Program-made: the position numbers and the translations under genes
The notes under the pieces: model-generated
Databases searched by the model: none
What the model was told of the DNA's origin: nothing
What the model saw: the letters and a program-made list of their open reading frames with translations, nothing else
Assembly: GCF_011046485.1 (NCBI RefSeq)
Contig: NZ_CP049256.1
Location: forward strand, 2,976,001-3,040,000
Source: Microbacterium sp. 4R-513
Lineage (GTDB): Bacteria > Actinomycetota > Actinomycetes > Actinomycetales > Microbacteriaceae
DNA: 64,000 nt
Reading direction: 5' to 3'
Shown here: piece by piece, positions 34,495-43,222 of the stretch
Layout: each line of letters starts with the position of its first letter
How positions within the stretch are numbered: the first letter of the stretch is position 1

Positions 34495-34539
34495 CGGAGT
34501 GCGCGCAACTCCGAGAGTTCGCCGAGCGCGGACTCGGCG
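34495..34539. terminator. Two adjacent hairpins after the Lon-like protease gene
   Basis: CGGAGT-GCGCGCA-ACTCCG (34495-34513) and CGCCGAG-CGCGGA-CTCGGCG (34520-34539) are back-to-back perfect hairpins with no long T run. They may attenuate read-through into the UPF0182 gene. A 34-codon GTG frame (34458-34562) spans them but shows no recognisable protein. Confidence 0.5.
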
Positions 34540-34571
34540 TTCCTCCAGAACGCCACGCCTAGGATGAGACA

Positions 34572-37475
34572 GTGACCACGACGTCAGCGCCGAACCAGGC
34601 CACGCCCTCCCGAACCCGGCGGATCATCGCCATCACCCTCGCGATCATCGCCGCCCTCGTGGTGGCGTTCTTCATCTTCGCGAACCTGTACGCCGACTGG
34701 CTCTGGTACGACCAGCTCGGCTTCCAGGAGGTGCTCGTCACCCAGTGGCTCGCCCGGATCGTGATGTTCGCCGTCGGATTCCTCGGCATGGCCGTGCCCG
34801 TCTGGCTCGCGATCCAGTTGGCCTACCGCCTGCGCCCCGTCTATGCGCGCCTCAGCTCGCAGCTGGACCGCTATCAGGAGGTCGTCGAGCCACTCCGCCG
34901 CCTGGCGATGTGGGGCATCCCGGTCTTCTTCGGCTTCTTCGCCGGCTTCGCCGCCTCGGCGCAGTGGGAGACGACGTGGATGTGGATCAACGGCGTGGCG
35001 ACCGCGAAGACCGACCCGCAGTTCCATCTCGACACCGGGTTCTACCTCTTCGCGATGCCGTTCTACAGCTCGCTGCTCGGGTTCCTCTCGGCCGTGCTGC
35101 TCATCTGCCTGCTCATGACGGCGCTCGTCTCGTACCTCTACGGCTCGGTCCGCGTCGGCCAGCGCGAGCTGCGGATCTCCAAGGCTGCGCGCATCCAGCT
35201 CGCGGTCATCGCGGGGCTCTACCTCCTCGTGCAGGGGGCGAGCCTGTGGCTCGACCGGTACAAGACGCTCGTCGAGCCGGGCGATCGGATCGTCGGCCCC
35301 GGGTACGTCGGCACCCACGCGGTCATCCCGGGACTCACGATCCTCTCGATCGTCGCTGTCCTGGTCGCCGTGCTCTTCTTCGTCACGGCCGTCATCGGGC
35401 GGTGGCGCTACCCGCTCATCGCGACGGCGCTCCTCATCGTCTCGGCGATCGTGCTGGGCGTGGGCTACCCCTGGGTGCTCAACACCTTCCAGGTGCGGCC
35501 CAACCAGCTCGCGCTCGAGGGCGAGTACTACCAGCGCAACATCGACATGACCAAGGACGCCTACGGCATCTCGGGTCTCGAGAAGAGCGACTACGCCGCG
35601 ACGACGGATGCCGAGCCCGGCCAGCTGCGGGCGGACGCCGCCACGACGGCCCAGATCCGCATCATGGACCCGGCCATCATCAGCCCCACGGTCCGTCAGC
35701 TCGAGCAGTTCCGCTCGTACTACCAGTTCGCCGATCCGCTCGACGTCGATCGCTACGAGATCGACGGCGTGTCTCAGGACACGGTGGTCTCGGTGCGCGA
35801 GCTCGACGTCAGCCAGCTCGGCAACGCGGCATCCTGGCAGAACTCGACGCTGGTCTACACGCACGGCTACGGTCTCGTCGCCGCGAAGGGCAACGACCGC
35901 ACGACCGACGGCAACCCGGTCTTCATCGAGCGCGGCATCCCCGTCTCGGGCGTCCTGACCGACCAGGAGGACTTCGAGCCCCGCGTGTACTTCGGCGAGG
36001 ACTCTCCGACGTACTCGATCGTGGGCGCTCCGCAGGGGACCGCGCCCATCGAGCTCGATTACCCGGCGGGTGAGGACGGCGCGACCGAGACGAAGACGAC
36101 GTTCGAGGGCAACGGCGGCCCGAGCGTCGGCAACGTCTTCAACCGACTCCTCTACGCGCTGAAGTTCCAGTCCGAGCAGATCCTCTTCTCGGACTACCTC
36201 AACGAGGATTCGCAGATCCTCTACGACCGCGACCCCCGTGAGCGCGTGCAGAAGATCGCACCGTACCTGGAGCTCGACAGCGACCCGTACCCGAGCATCG
36301 TGGACGGCCGCATCGTCTGGATCATCGACGGCTACACGACGAGCGACGACTACCCGTACTCGACCCTCGTCAGCCTCTCGCAGGCGATCGCCGACGCCAA
36401 CAACGAGGCGCCCCGCGTCGCGCTCGACAACGTCAACTACATCCGCAACTCGGTCAAGGCGACGGTCGACGCATACGACGGCTCGGTCACGCTCTATGCA
36501 TGGGACGAGAAGGACCCGATCCTCAAGACGTGGCAGAAGGTCTACCCGTCGACGCTCAAGCCGATCTCCGACATGTCGGCCGACCTCATGAGCCACGTGC
36601 GCTACCCGACCGACCTGTTCAAGGCCCAGCGCGCGATGCTGGGCGTCTACCACGTCGACGACGCGCAGTCGTTCTACCAGCGCGACAACGCGTGGACGAC
36701 CCCGAACGACCCGCAGAACCAGAACCAGCTGCAGCCGCCGTACTACCTGACCATGCAGATGCCGGGCCAGGAGGCGCCGTCGTACTCGATGTTCACGAGC
36801 TTCATCCCGGGCGGTGAGAACACCCGGAACGTGCTCATGGGCTATCTCGCGGTGGACTCGAACGCCGGGAATGAGAAGGGTGTGAAGGCGGACGACTACG
36901 GCAAGCTGCGGATGCTGGTCATCGATGCCGACACGAGCGTCCCCGGACCGGGTCAGGTGCAGAACACCTTCGACGCCGATCCACAGGTCTCTGCCTTCAT
37001 CAACATCCTGAGACAGGGGCAGTCCGATGTCCTCAACGGCAACCTCCTGACGCTGCCCGTCGGCGGTGGTCTGCTCTACGTGCAGCCCGTGTTCGTGCAG
37101 TCCTCGGGAGCCACGAAGCTTCCGACGCTGCAGAAGGTGCTCGTGTCATTCGGCAACAAGGTCGCCTTCGAGGACACCCTCACCGAGGCGCTGGACGCGC
37201 TGTTCGGCGGCGACTCCGGAGCCGAGGCCGGCGACAACGAGGTGACCCCGACTCCGGGGCCGAGCCCCGAGCCGACTCCGGGCCCGACGACCGAGCCCAC
37301 GCCGCAGCCCTCGCCGTCCGTGCCGGCCGACGACTACCAGGCGGCGCTGCAGGAGGCTCAGCAGGCGATGATCGACCGCCAGACGGCGCTCACGGCCGGC
37401 GACTGGGCGGCCTACGGCGAGGCAGACGCGCGACTGACCGAAGCTGTGCAGAAGCTCATCGACCTCGGCGGCTGA
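34572..37475 (+). CDS. UPF0182 family large membrane protein
   Basis: A 967-residue actinobacterial UPF0182 protein (Rv3193c-like; function unknown). Seven TM helices occupy about residues 12-300 and carry NLYADWLWYDQLGFQEVLVT. A large extracytoplasmic domain follows, with repeated conserved signatures such as YPWVLNTFQVRPNQLALEGEY split near residue 300 and MFTSFIPGGEN near 740. Near residues 895-918 there is a Pro/Thr-rich linker, then a final short helix. GTG 34572 is the start, with TAGGAT exactly 6 nt upstream. The hexamer overlaps the end of the preceding hairpin region. A strong terminator follows. Confidence 0.93.
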   Translation: MTTTSAPNQATPSRTRRIIAITLAIIAALVVAFFIFANLYADWLWYDQLGFQEVLVTQWLARIVMFAVGFLGMAVPVWLAIQLAYRLRPVYARLSSQLDRYQEVVEPLRRLAMWGIPVFFGFFAGFAASAQWETTWMWINGVATAKTDPQFHLDTGFYLFAMPFYSSLLGFLSAVLLICLLMTALVSYLYGSVRVGQRELRISKAARIQLAVIAGLYLLVQGASLWLDRYKTLVEPGDRIVGPGYVGTHAVIPGLTILSIVAVLVAVLFFVTAVIGRWRYPLIATALLIVSAIVLGVGYPWVLNTFQVRPNQLALEGEYYQRNIDMTKDAYGISGLEKSDYAATTDAEPGQLRADAATTAQIRIMDPAIISPTVRQLEQFRSYYQFADPLDVDRYEIDGVSQDTVVSVRELDVSQLGNAASWQNSTLVYTHGYGLVAAKGNDRTTDGNPVFIERGIPVSGVLTDQEDFEPRVYFGEDSPTYSIVGAPQGTAPIELDYPAGEDGATETKTTFEGNGGPSVGNVFNRLLYALKFQSEQILFSDYLNEDSQILYDRDPRERVQKIAPYLELDSDPYPSIVDGRIVWIIDGYTTSDDYPYSTLVSLSQAIADANNEAPRVALDNVNYIRNSVKATVDAYDGSVTLYAWDEKDPILKTWQKVYPSTLKPISDMSADLMSHVRYPTDLFKAQRAMLGVYHVDDAQSFYQRDNAWTTPNDPQNQNQLQPPYYLTMQMPGQEAPSYSMFTSFIPGGENTRNVLMGYLAVDSNAGNEKGVKADDYGKLRMLVIDADTSVPGPGQVQNTFDADPQVSAFINILRQGQSDVLNGNLLTLPVGGGLLYVQPVFVQSSGATKLPTLQKVLVSFGNKVAFEDTLTEALDALFGGDSGAEAGDNEVTPTPGPSPEPTPGPTTEPTPQPSPSVPADDYQAALQEAQQAMIDRQTALTAGDWAAYGEADARLTEAVQKLIDLGG

Positions 37476-37499
37476 GCCGCCGCACGAAGCGGATACGAA

Positions 37500-37531
37500 C
37501 TGAGGCCGGGCGGGCGATCGCCCGGCCTCAG
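37500..37531. terminator. Hairpin terminator between UPF0182 and carotenoid operon
   Basis: A perfect 13-bp stem (CTGAGGCCGGGCG with its complement) surrounds a 6-nt loop. It covers the stop codon of the convergent prenyltransferase gene and probably ends transcripts from both sides. Confidence 0.85.
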
Positions 37532-38421
37532 CTCGTGAGGAGCCAGAACCAGATCAGCAGGAGCGTGACGCCGAACCCGGCGATCTGGTTGAGCCACAGG
37601 AATCGGTCCCACCCGCGGGTCGCCGTCTCAGCCGTCTCGTCGGTGACCGAGCGGAACGGCCACACCGTCGCGAGGTACGGAAGTGCGAGGATCGCCGCCA
37701 GCGGTCCCGGCCACGCCGTCGTGAGCATGACGAGCCCCGCGGCGGCGTAGCACGCGAGAGCGAACCACACCGTCCAGCGCGCTCCCCGCGTCGTGGCGAT
37801 GGACGAGATGCCCGCCTCACGGTCGGCCACGACATCCTGAACCGCTCCGAAGGCGTGCGATGCCACACCCCACAGGGCGAAGGCGAGGATGATCGCCGCC
37901 AGCTGCCACGTCCAGACCGCCCCCGCGAGCACGAGCCCGTAGACGGCGGGGGAGAAGAAGTGGATGCTGCTCGTGACCGAGTCGGCGAACGGCCGCTCCT
38001 TGAGGCGCAGCGGCGGAGCGCTGTAGAACACGACGAAGAAGAGGCTCAGCGCCAGCACGATCCAGGACGCCGGCGAGCCGATGAGCACGAGATAGACGAC
38101 GAAGGGAAGACACGACAGCCCCGCCGCCCACAGCGTGATGCGGTGCATCCGCCGGTCCAGCACCGCACCGTGCGTGCCGCCCTTGCGGGGATTCCGCAGG
38201 TCCGATTCGTAGTCGAACACGTCGTTGATGCCGTACATCGCGAGGTTGTACGGCACCAGGAAGAAGAGGGTGCCGACGACGAGCACCGGGTCGATCTCGC
38301 GCGTCGTGAGGAGATAGGCGGCTGCGAACGGGTACGCCGTGTTGATCCAGCTGACGGGACGGGATGCCACGAACAGCTGCCGCGCGACGGTTCCCGCGCG
38401 GAGAGGCACGGCGGCGCTCAT
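37528..38421 (-). CDS. crtEb: Lycopene elongase / UbiA-type prenyltransferase
   Basis: A 297-residue UbiA-family prenyltransferase with 8-9 TM helices. It has the metal-binding motifs NDVFDYESD (about residues 62-70) and DVVADREAG (about 189-197). In C50 carotenoid pathways CrtEb adds dimethylallyl groups to both ends of lycopene to give flavuxanthin-type intermediates. Position confirms this: it is the last gene after crtI, crtYe and crtYf, and its ATG overlaps the crtYf stop (ATGA). The substrate is inferred from the operon and not from the sequence alone. Confidence 0.88.
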   Translation of the reverse strand: MSAAVPLRAGTVARQLFVASRPVSWINTAYPFAAAYLLTTREIDPVLVVGTLFFLVPYNLAMYGINDVFDYESDLRNPRKGGTHGAVLDRRMHRITLWAAGLSCLPFVVYLVLIGSPASWIVLALSLFFVVFYSAPPLRLKERPFADSVTSSIHFFSPAVYGLVLAGAVWTWQLAAIILAFALWGVASHAFGAVQDVVADREAGISSIATTRGARWTVWFALACYAAAGLVMLTTAWPGPLAAILALPYLATVWPFRSVTDETAETATRGWDRFLWLNQIAGFGVTLLLIWFWLLTS

Positions 38422-38735
38422 GCCGGCGTCTCCGCGGCGCTGCGCGCCGGCAGGAGGACGAACACGGCCGGCACGAGGAAGGCTGCGCAGACGGGGTACG
38501 CGAAGTCCTCGAGCGGCGCCATGCCGATGCGCAGGCCGCTGATGTGCTCGGCCGGATACGCGAACAGGCCGGCGGCGATCATCAGGTTGTCGAAGACGGC
38601 TGTGAGCACGACGAGGACGGCGGCGGCGATCCCGGAGGCGCCCATCCGCCGGCCGAACCGCGGCCGACCCAGGGTCGCGAGGGTGACCGCGATCGTGACC
38701 ACGATGAACGGCACGAGGATGAGGGGGTAAGTCAC
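38418..38735 (-). CDS. crtYf: C50 carotenoid epsilon-cyclase subunit
   Basis: A 105-residue membrane protein with three TM helices, matching the small lycopene-cyclase-domain proteins that work in heterodimers. PLEDFAYP is the signature seen near the C-terminal third. CrtYe and CrtYf together cyclise flavuxanthin to decaprenoxanthin-like C50 products. Naming as Yf rather than Ye follows the Corynebacterium gene order and is an inference. The GTG at 38735 overlaps the crtYe stop (GTGA) and its own stop overlaps the crtEb start, so all three are translationally coupled. Confidence 0.85.
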   Translation of the reverse strand: MTYPLILVPFIVVTIAVTLATLGRPRFGRRMGASGIAAAVLVVLTAVFDNLMIAAGLFAYPAEHISGLRIGMAPLEDFAYPVCAAFLVPAVFVLLPARSAAETPA

Positions 38736-39076
38736 TCCGCCTCCGATCGTGCCGGGGCATCCGTCCGGCGCGCGAGCACGCGCATCCCGGCTGCCCACGT
38801 GACCAGCGCGAGGTAGCTGAGGAACGCGAGGAAGACCGGCTCTTCGAGGGGGAGGTGCGGTGCGAGGTCGACACCGAGGAACAGGGGACTCTCGCCCTTC
38901 ACGAAGACGCCCGCGGCGATGCCGACGAGATCCCACGCGAGGAAGAACGCCGTGCCGATCGCGACCGCCGCGACCGTTCGCCCCGGGGCGGGGCGGAGGG
39001 CGAGCCGGAACCGCAGATCGAGCAGCACGATGCCGGCGAGTGAGACGAGGATCGCGACGAGGTACAGGCCCGGCAC
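38732..39076 (-). CDS. crtYe: C50 carotenoid epsilon-cyclase subunit
   Basis: A 114-residue protein with three TM helices and the lycopene-cyclase-domain motif LEEPVFLAF, the partner of CrtYf. The GTG at 39076 is the start: one base separates it from the crtI stop. The frame could be extended upstream into crtI but would lose homology. The two-subunit cyclase makes the product cyclic; with CrtEb it fixes the C50 nature of the pigment. Confidence 0.85.
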   Translation of the reverse strand: MPGLYLVAILVSLAGIVLLDLRFRLALRPAPGRTVAAVAIGTAFFLAWDLVGIAAGVFVKGESPLFLGVDLAPHLPLEEPVFLAFLSYLALVTWAAGMRVLARRTDAPARSEAE

Positions 39077-39077
39077 G

Positions 39078-40664
39078 TCACGCCCTCGCCGCGACGGGCT
39101 CGGGCAGAGGGCCGGGGGAGCGGTCGCCCCGCAGCCGCTTGACCACGAGCTCCGCCGAGATGAGGCACATCGGCAACCCGATGCCGGGGAGCGTCGAACC
39201 GCCCGCGTAGAGGAGATGATCGACGCGTTTCGACGCATTGCGCGGCCGGAACACGGCGCTCTGGCCGAGCGTGTGCGCCAGTCCGAGCGCGTTGCCGCGC
39301 CAGGCATTCAGATCCGCCGCGAAGTCGCCGGGCGCGATCGTGCGTCGGACGACGATGCGGTCCGCCAGATCCGGGATGCCGCACCACGACGACAGCTGCC
39401 GGATGACGGCGTCGGCGGCCTGCTCGATCCGCGGGTCGCCATCGGCGTCCTCGCCGCCGTGCCCGAGGGACGGATCGGCGGGGACGGGGACGAGCACGAA
39501 GAGATTCTCGTACCCCGCGGGCGCGACGCTCGGGTCCGACGCGCTGGGCCGGCACACGTAGAGCGACGCGGGATCCGGGATGCCGGGATGCGCCCCGAAG
39601 ATCCGCTCGAAGTTCTCGCGCCAATCCTTCGTGAAGAGCAGCGTGTGATGGGCCAGCTGCGGGAGCTCTCCTCGGACGCCGAGGAGCAGGAGGAGCGCAC
39701 CCGGGCTCGGAGTCCGCTTCTGCCACCACGACTCGGGGTAGGTCTGCAGCTCCGGCGGCAGGAGCGCCGTCTCGGTGTGGTGCAGATCGGCCGTCGAGAC
39801 GACGAGGTCGGCGGCGATCGCACGCCCGTCGGAGAGGAGGATGCCGGTGGCCGAGGCATCCTTCCCGGCACCCGTCGTCTGGATCGCGACGACGTCGGCG
39901 CCCGTCTCGATCTCGACCCCGCGCGCGCGGGCGAGCCGCTCGATCGCGCGGATCACCTCGGTGAAGCCGCCGCGGGGGTAGAGCACGCCCTCGTCGAGAT
40001 CGAGGTGGCTCATGAGGTGGTACAGGCTGGGCACGCCGTATGGCGAACCGCCGAGGAACACGGCCGGATAGCCGAGCACCTGCCGGAGCCGCTGGTCGGT
40101 GAATCGCTGCTCGATGTACGAGGCGAGGGGCCGGGTGAGCAGCGGTGCGAGTCGCGGAAGCCGGCGGAGGAGCTGCGGGTCGCGCAGCCCGGCCGTCGTC
40201 TCGTACGGGTCGTAGAGGAATCGTGAGACCGAGAGCTCGTAGGCATCGGCGGCGGAATCGAGGTAGGCGTCGAGCTTCGCTCCCGCACCGGGCTCGATGC
40301 TCTCGAACAGCGAGGTCGCGGCATCCCGGCCAGACACGATGTCGAGCGGCTCAGCCGCGCCCTCCGTGTAGACCCGGTAAGCCGGGTCGAGGGGGACGAG
40401 GTCGAGCTCGTCGGCCGCTGTCGTGCCGAGGAGGCGAAAGAAGTGCTCGAACACCTCGGGCATGAGGTACCAGCTCGGGCCGGTGTCGAAGCGGAATCCT
40501 TCGCGCTCCCACGATCCCGCCCGGCCGCCGACATCGTCGCGGCCCTCGAAGAGCCGCACCTTCCATCCCTCGGAGGCGAGCAGCGCGGCGGTCGCGAGGC
40601 CGGCGATGCCTCCGCCGACGACGGCGGCGGTCCCCGGCACGCGGGGCGTCTTCGCCCGGCTCAT
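39078..40664 (-). CDS. crtI: Phytoene desaturase
   Basis: A 528-residue FAD-dependent desaturase that converts phytoene to lycopene in four steps. The N-terminal FAD-binding motif VVGGGIAGLATAALLASEG (about residues 15-33), GRDDVGGRAGSWEREGFRFDTGPSWYLMP beyond it, and a C-terminal GGSTLPGIGLPM identify the bacterial CrtI group. Length is normal. The ATG overlaps the crtB stop (ATGA). Confidence 0.95.
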   Translation of the reverse strand: MSRAKTPRVPGTAAVVGGGIAGLATAALLASEGWKVRLFEGRDDVGGRAGSWEREGFRFDTGPSWYLMPEVFEHFFRLLGTTAADELDLVPLDPAYRVYTEGAAEPLDIVSGRDAATSLFESIEPGAGAKLDAYLDSAADAYELSVSRFLYDPYETTAGLRDPQLLRRLPRLAPLLTRPLASYIEQRFTDQRLRQVLGYPAVFLGGSPYGVPSLYHLMSHLDLDEGVLYPRGGFTEVIRAIERLARARGVEIETGADVVAIQTTGAGKDASATGILLSDGRAIAADLVVSTADLHHTETALLPPELQTYPESWWQKRTPSPGALLLLLGVRGELPQLAHHTLLFTKDWRENFERIFGAHPGIPDPASLYVCRPSASDPSVAPAGYENLFVLVPVPADPSLGHGGEDADGDPRIEQAADAVIRQLSSWCGIPDLADRIVVRRTIAPGDFAADLNAWRGNALGLAHTLGQSAVFRPRNASKRVDHLLYAGGSTLPGIGLPMCLISAELVVKRLRGDRSPGPLPEPVAARA

Positions 40665-41530
40665 GCCCGTGCGCTCCGCGGTGCGAAGCCCAGCCAGGCG
40701 CGCGCGGCGACGGCCGCCTTGACCGGGTCGGGCACGCGGACCCGCTTCTGAGGCTCCGGCTCGCGGCGCAGCCGCACGGCGAGGGCCGCGAAGAGGTCGT
40801 GCGCCGCCGTCACGGCCCGCCGGCAGTCGGTCGGCAGGAGCGGGATGACGGCCGCGGCCGCGCCGAGGTCGGCCTCGATGCGGGCGAGCACCTCTTCGCG
40901 GCTCGCCGAGCCGAGGTAGTCGCGACCGAGCTCACCCGCGTCGTGGTCGGCGTCGCGCAGGAAGTTGACGTCCTGGAAGGCCGCGCCGAGCCGCCGCGCG
41001 CCGTCGACCAGTTCGGGCGCGGGCTCGCGCGGGGTCGTTTCGCCCGCGTTGACGAAAGCCTGCAGGCACATGAGTCCGATGACCTCCGCGGATCCGTAGA
41101 CATAGGCATCGTGAGAGGCGCCGTCGTGCTGAGCCGTCGTCAGATCGGTCCGCATCGAGGTGAAGAAAGGACGCACCAGGTCCTCGCCGATGCCGCACTC
41201 CCGCGCGGTCTGCCCGAAGGCGTGCACGACGAGATTGGAGCTGAAGCCACGGCCGATCGCCGCCAGCGTCTCACTCTCGAGATCGTCGAGGATGCGTCGC
41301 TCGGTCTCCGCGTCCAACCCGGCAGCGCTCGCCGGGCCGTCGACGATCTCGTCCGCGATGCGCGCGAGGGCGTAGACGTTGCGCACGTGCGGCCGCACGC
41401 GGGGCCCGAGCATACGGCTGGCGAGCCCGAAGGACGTCGAATAGGCCGCGATCACGGCGGCCGCGGCATCCCGAGCCGTCCGGTCGTACAGAGCGAGGCC
41501 GGTCGCTTCGTCGTCGCGCCGGCCGCTCAC
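40661..41530 (-). CDS. crtB: Phytoene synthase
   Basis: A 289-residue squalene/phytoene synthase that joins two geranylgeranyl diphosphates to phytoene. The two Asp-rich motifs are present: ARIADEIVD (about 48-56) and FQDVNFLRDADHD (about 180-192). The GTG at 41530 is the start; it overlaps the idsA stop as GTGA. Much longer frames upstream lie inside idsA and are shadows. Confidence 0.94.
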   Translation of the reverse strand: MSGRRDDEATGLALYDRTARDAAAAVIAAYSTSFGLASRMLGPRVRPHVRNVYALARIADEIVDGPASAAGLDAETERRILDDLESETLAAIGRGFSSNLVVHAFGQTARECGIGEDLVRPFFTSMRTDLTTAQHDGASHDAYVYGSAEVIGLMCLQAFVNAGETTPREPAPELVDGARRLGAAFQDVNFLRDADHDAGELGRDYLGSASREEVLARIEADLGAAAAVIPLLPTDCRRAVTAAHDLFAALAVRLRREPEPQKRVRVPDPVKAAVAARAWLGFAPRSARA

Positions 41531-42588
41531 GGGACCCTCCGCGCGATCTTCGCCGCGATGGTCGTCAGGAGTTCGGCGACGTTCGGCGGAAGAGCGGGAT
41601 CGGATGCCGCGCGCCGGGCGTCGCCGAGCGACTCGTCGACGAGCGCCACGAGCCGGGCGCGCGCGCCGCTCTCGTCGAGCATGCGCTGCGCCTCGCGTAC
41701 GGCGATGGGACCCGTGTGGGCGACCGAGATCGCCTCGTGCACCCGGGACCACGCATCTGTCTCGCGCGCGAGTCCGATGAGCGGCGTGCGCTTCGCCTCG
41801 CGCAGATCGCCGCCGGAGTCCCGCCCCGCCTGATCGGGCGTGCCGAAGGCGCCGATGAGGTCGTCGGCGAGCTGGAACGCGAGGCCCAGGTGACGCCCGG
41901 CGTCGGAGAGGGCGGCGATCGCGGCGGGGGACGCGTCGGCGAGGACGGCTCCCGCGGAGAGCGGCGCGGTGAACGAGTAGACGGCCGTCTTGTCGTGGGC
42001 TGCGGCGAGGAGGGCCTCGGAGTCGGCGTAGTCGGCCGAGACCGCGTTCTCGACGTCGGCGAGCTCGCCCGCCGCCGAGACGAAGACGGCGTCGTCGATG
42101 AGCGTCAGCAGGGCCGCGCGGTGCGCCGTCCCGACGTCCGCCAGGGCCGCGAGCCGGCACGCCTCGTGGAGCAGGAGGTCGCCGGCGAGGATGGCGGCGG
42201 CGTCGCCGAGGAGCGCGGCACCCGAGGCATCCGCTCCCCGCGACTGCGCCCGCAGGCGGAACTCTCCCGCCACGTTCGGGCTGCCGCGGCGCACCGTGTC
42301 GTGATCGATGACGTCGTCGTGCACGACGAAGGCGGTGTGGAGGAGCTCGAAGGCGGCCGCGACGGAATACAGCCCCGGCGCGTCCGCGACCGTTCCCCCG
42401 AACGCCTCGAAGGATGCCGCGACAAGGGCCGGGCGGAACCTCTTGCCTCCCGCGGCGGCCCGGGCGATCGCACCGCCGAGCTCGCTGAAGCCTTCGCCGA
42501 GTGCGTCGGCGCGGCCGCGGATGCGGGACAGGGCGTCGTCGATCGCGTCGTCGATGGCCGCAGCGGGGGCCGGCGCGAGGGCGATCAT
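41527..42588 (-). CDS. idsA: Geranylgeranyl diphosphate synthase (polyprenyl synthetase)
   Basis: A 353-residue trans-isoprenyl diphosphate synthase that supplies C20 for phytoene synthesis (called crtE in some operons). The first Asp-rich motif is VVHDDVIDHDTVRRG (about residues 80-94). The second is LADDLIGAFG, with DDxxG in place of DDxxD, a form also found in related actinobacterial enzymes. GKRFRPAL is the conserved IPP-binding segment. The ATG overlaps the idi stop (ATGA). Confidence 0.92.
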   Translation of the reverse strand: MIALAPAPAAAIDDAIDDALSRIRGRADALGEGFSELGGAIARAAAGGKRFRPALVAASFEAFGGTVADAPGLYSVAAAFELLHTAFVVHDDVIDHDTVRRGSPNVAGEFRLRAQSRGADASGAALLGDAAAILAGDLLLHEACRLAALADVGTAHRAALLTLIDDAVFVSAAGELADVENAVSADYADSEALLAAAHDKTAVYSFTAPLSAGAVLADASPAAIAALSDAGRHLGLAFQLADDLIGAFGTPDQAGRDSGGDLREAKRTPLIGLARETDAWSRVHEAISVAHTGPIAVREAQRMLDESGARARLVALVDESLGDARRAASDPALPPNVAELLTTIAAKIARRVP

Positions 42589-43142
42589 GACGCTCGTCGT
42601 CGTTCGCGCGGCTGCGTCGTGTCGAACAGGTGCAGCTGCTCGGCCTGGAGCACGAGCCAGGGGCTGAACGCCCAGGGCGTCGCGGTGAGGGATGCCGCGA
42701 GATCGGCCGGGTCGACCCAGCGGGCGTCGACCACTTCGAGCGGGTTGAGCACGGGCTCGTCGTGCGTGCGGGCCGTGTACACGGGGCACAGCTCGTGCTC
42801 GACGATGCCGTTGGCATCGACCGCGCGGTAGCGGAAGAGGGGGAGCGCGAGATCGATCTCGGTGAGGGTGATGCCGAGCTCGTACTCGGCGCGGCGGCGG
42901 ACCGCGGCGATCACGGGTTCCGCGGGACGGGGGTGGCCGCAGAAGGAGTTCGTCCAGACGCCCGGCCACGTGGTCTTGCCCAGTGCCCGGCGTGTCACCA
43001 GCACCTGACCCTCATCGTTGACGACGTGGCACGAGAATGCGAGGTGCAGGGCCGTCTCCGTGCCGTGAACGCTGCTCTTCGGCGCGGTGCCGATCTCTCG
43101 CCCGTCATCGTCCAAGAGGACGACGTGATCGGTATCGGTCAT
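42585..43142 (-). CDS. idi: Isopentenyl-diphosphate delta-isomerase, type 1
   Basis: A 185-residue nudix-fold isomerase that interconverts IPP and DMAPP, here providing the allylic starter for GGPP and for CrtEb. The active-site Cys is in TNSFCGHPRP (about residue 66) and the catalytic Glu region is ELCPVY (about 115). It is the first gene of the carotenoid operon. Unlike many genes here it has a good ribosome site, TAGGAGGA, just before ATG 43142. The AT-rich region upstream holds an inverted repeat and the divergent MarR gene, so the operon is probably repressed there. Confidence 0.93.
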   Translation of the reverse strand: MTDTDHVVLLDDDGREIGTAPKSSVHGTETALHLAFSCHVVNDEGQVLVTRRALGKTTWPGVWTNSFCGHPRPAEPVIAAVRRRAEYELGITLTEIDLALPLFRYRAVDANGIVEHELCPVYTARTHDEPVLNPLEVVDARWVDPADLAASLTATPWAFSPWLVLQAEQLHLFDTTQPRERRRAS

Positions 43143-43160
43143 GGGTCCTCCTATAAATTC

Positions 43161-43175
43161 GCTAGTTTATCTAGC
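43161..43175. promoter_or_regulatory. Candidate MarR (CrtR-like) operator
   Basis: GCTAG-TTTAT-CTAGC is a perfect inverted repeat in the 80-bp gap between idi and the MarR gene. It is in the most AT-rich part of the region, and on the idi strand it encloses a TAAACT that could be a -10 box. A MarR dimer bound here would block the operon. The site is inferred from position and symmetry. Confidence 0.6.
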
Positions 43176-43222
43176 AATCTCGTGTGGTCGATGATACATA
43201 GGGTGAGGAGGTGTGTCCACAG

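Noticed and set aside
40661..42817. 718-codon frame extending crtB
   Set aside because: The extension overlaps idsA in another frame and is Arg-rich shadow sequence. The GTG at 41530 is the accepted start.
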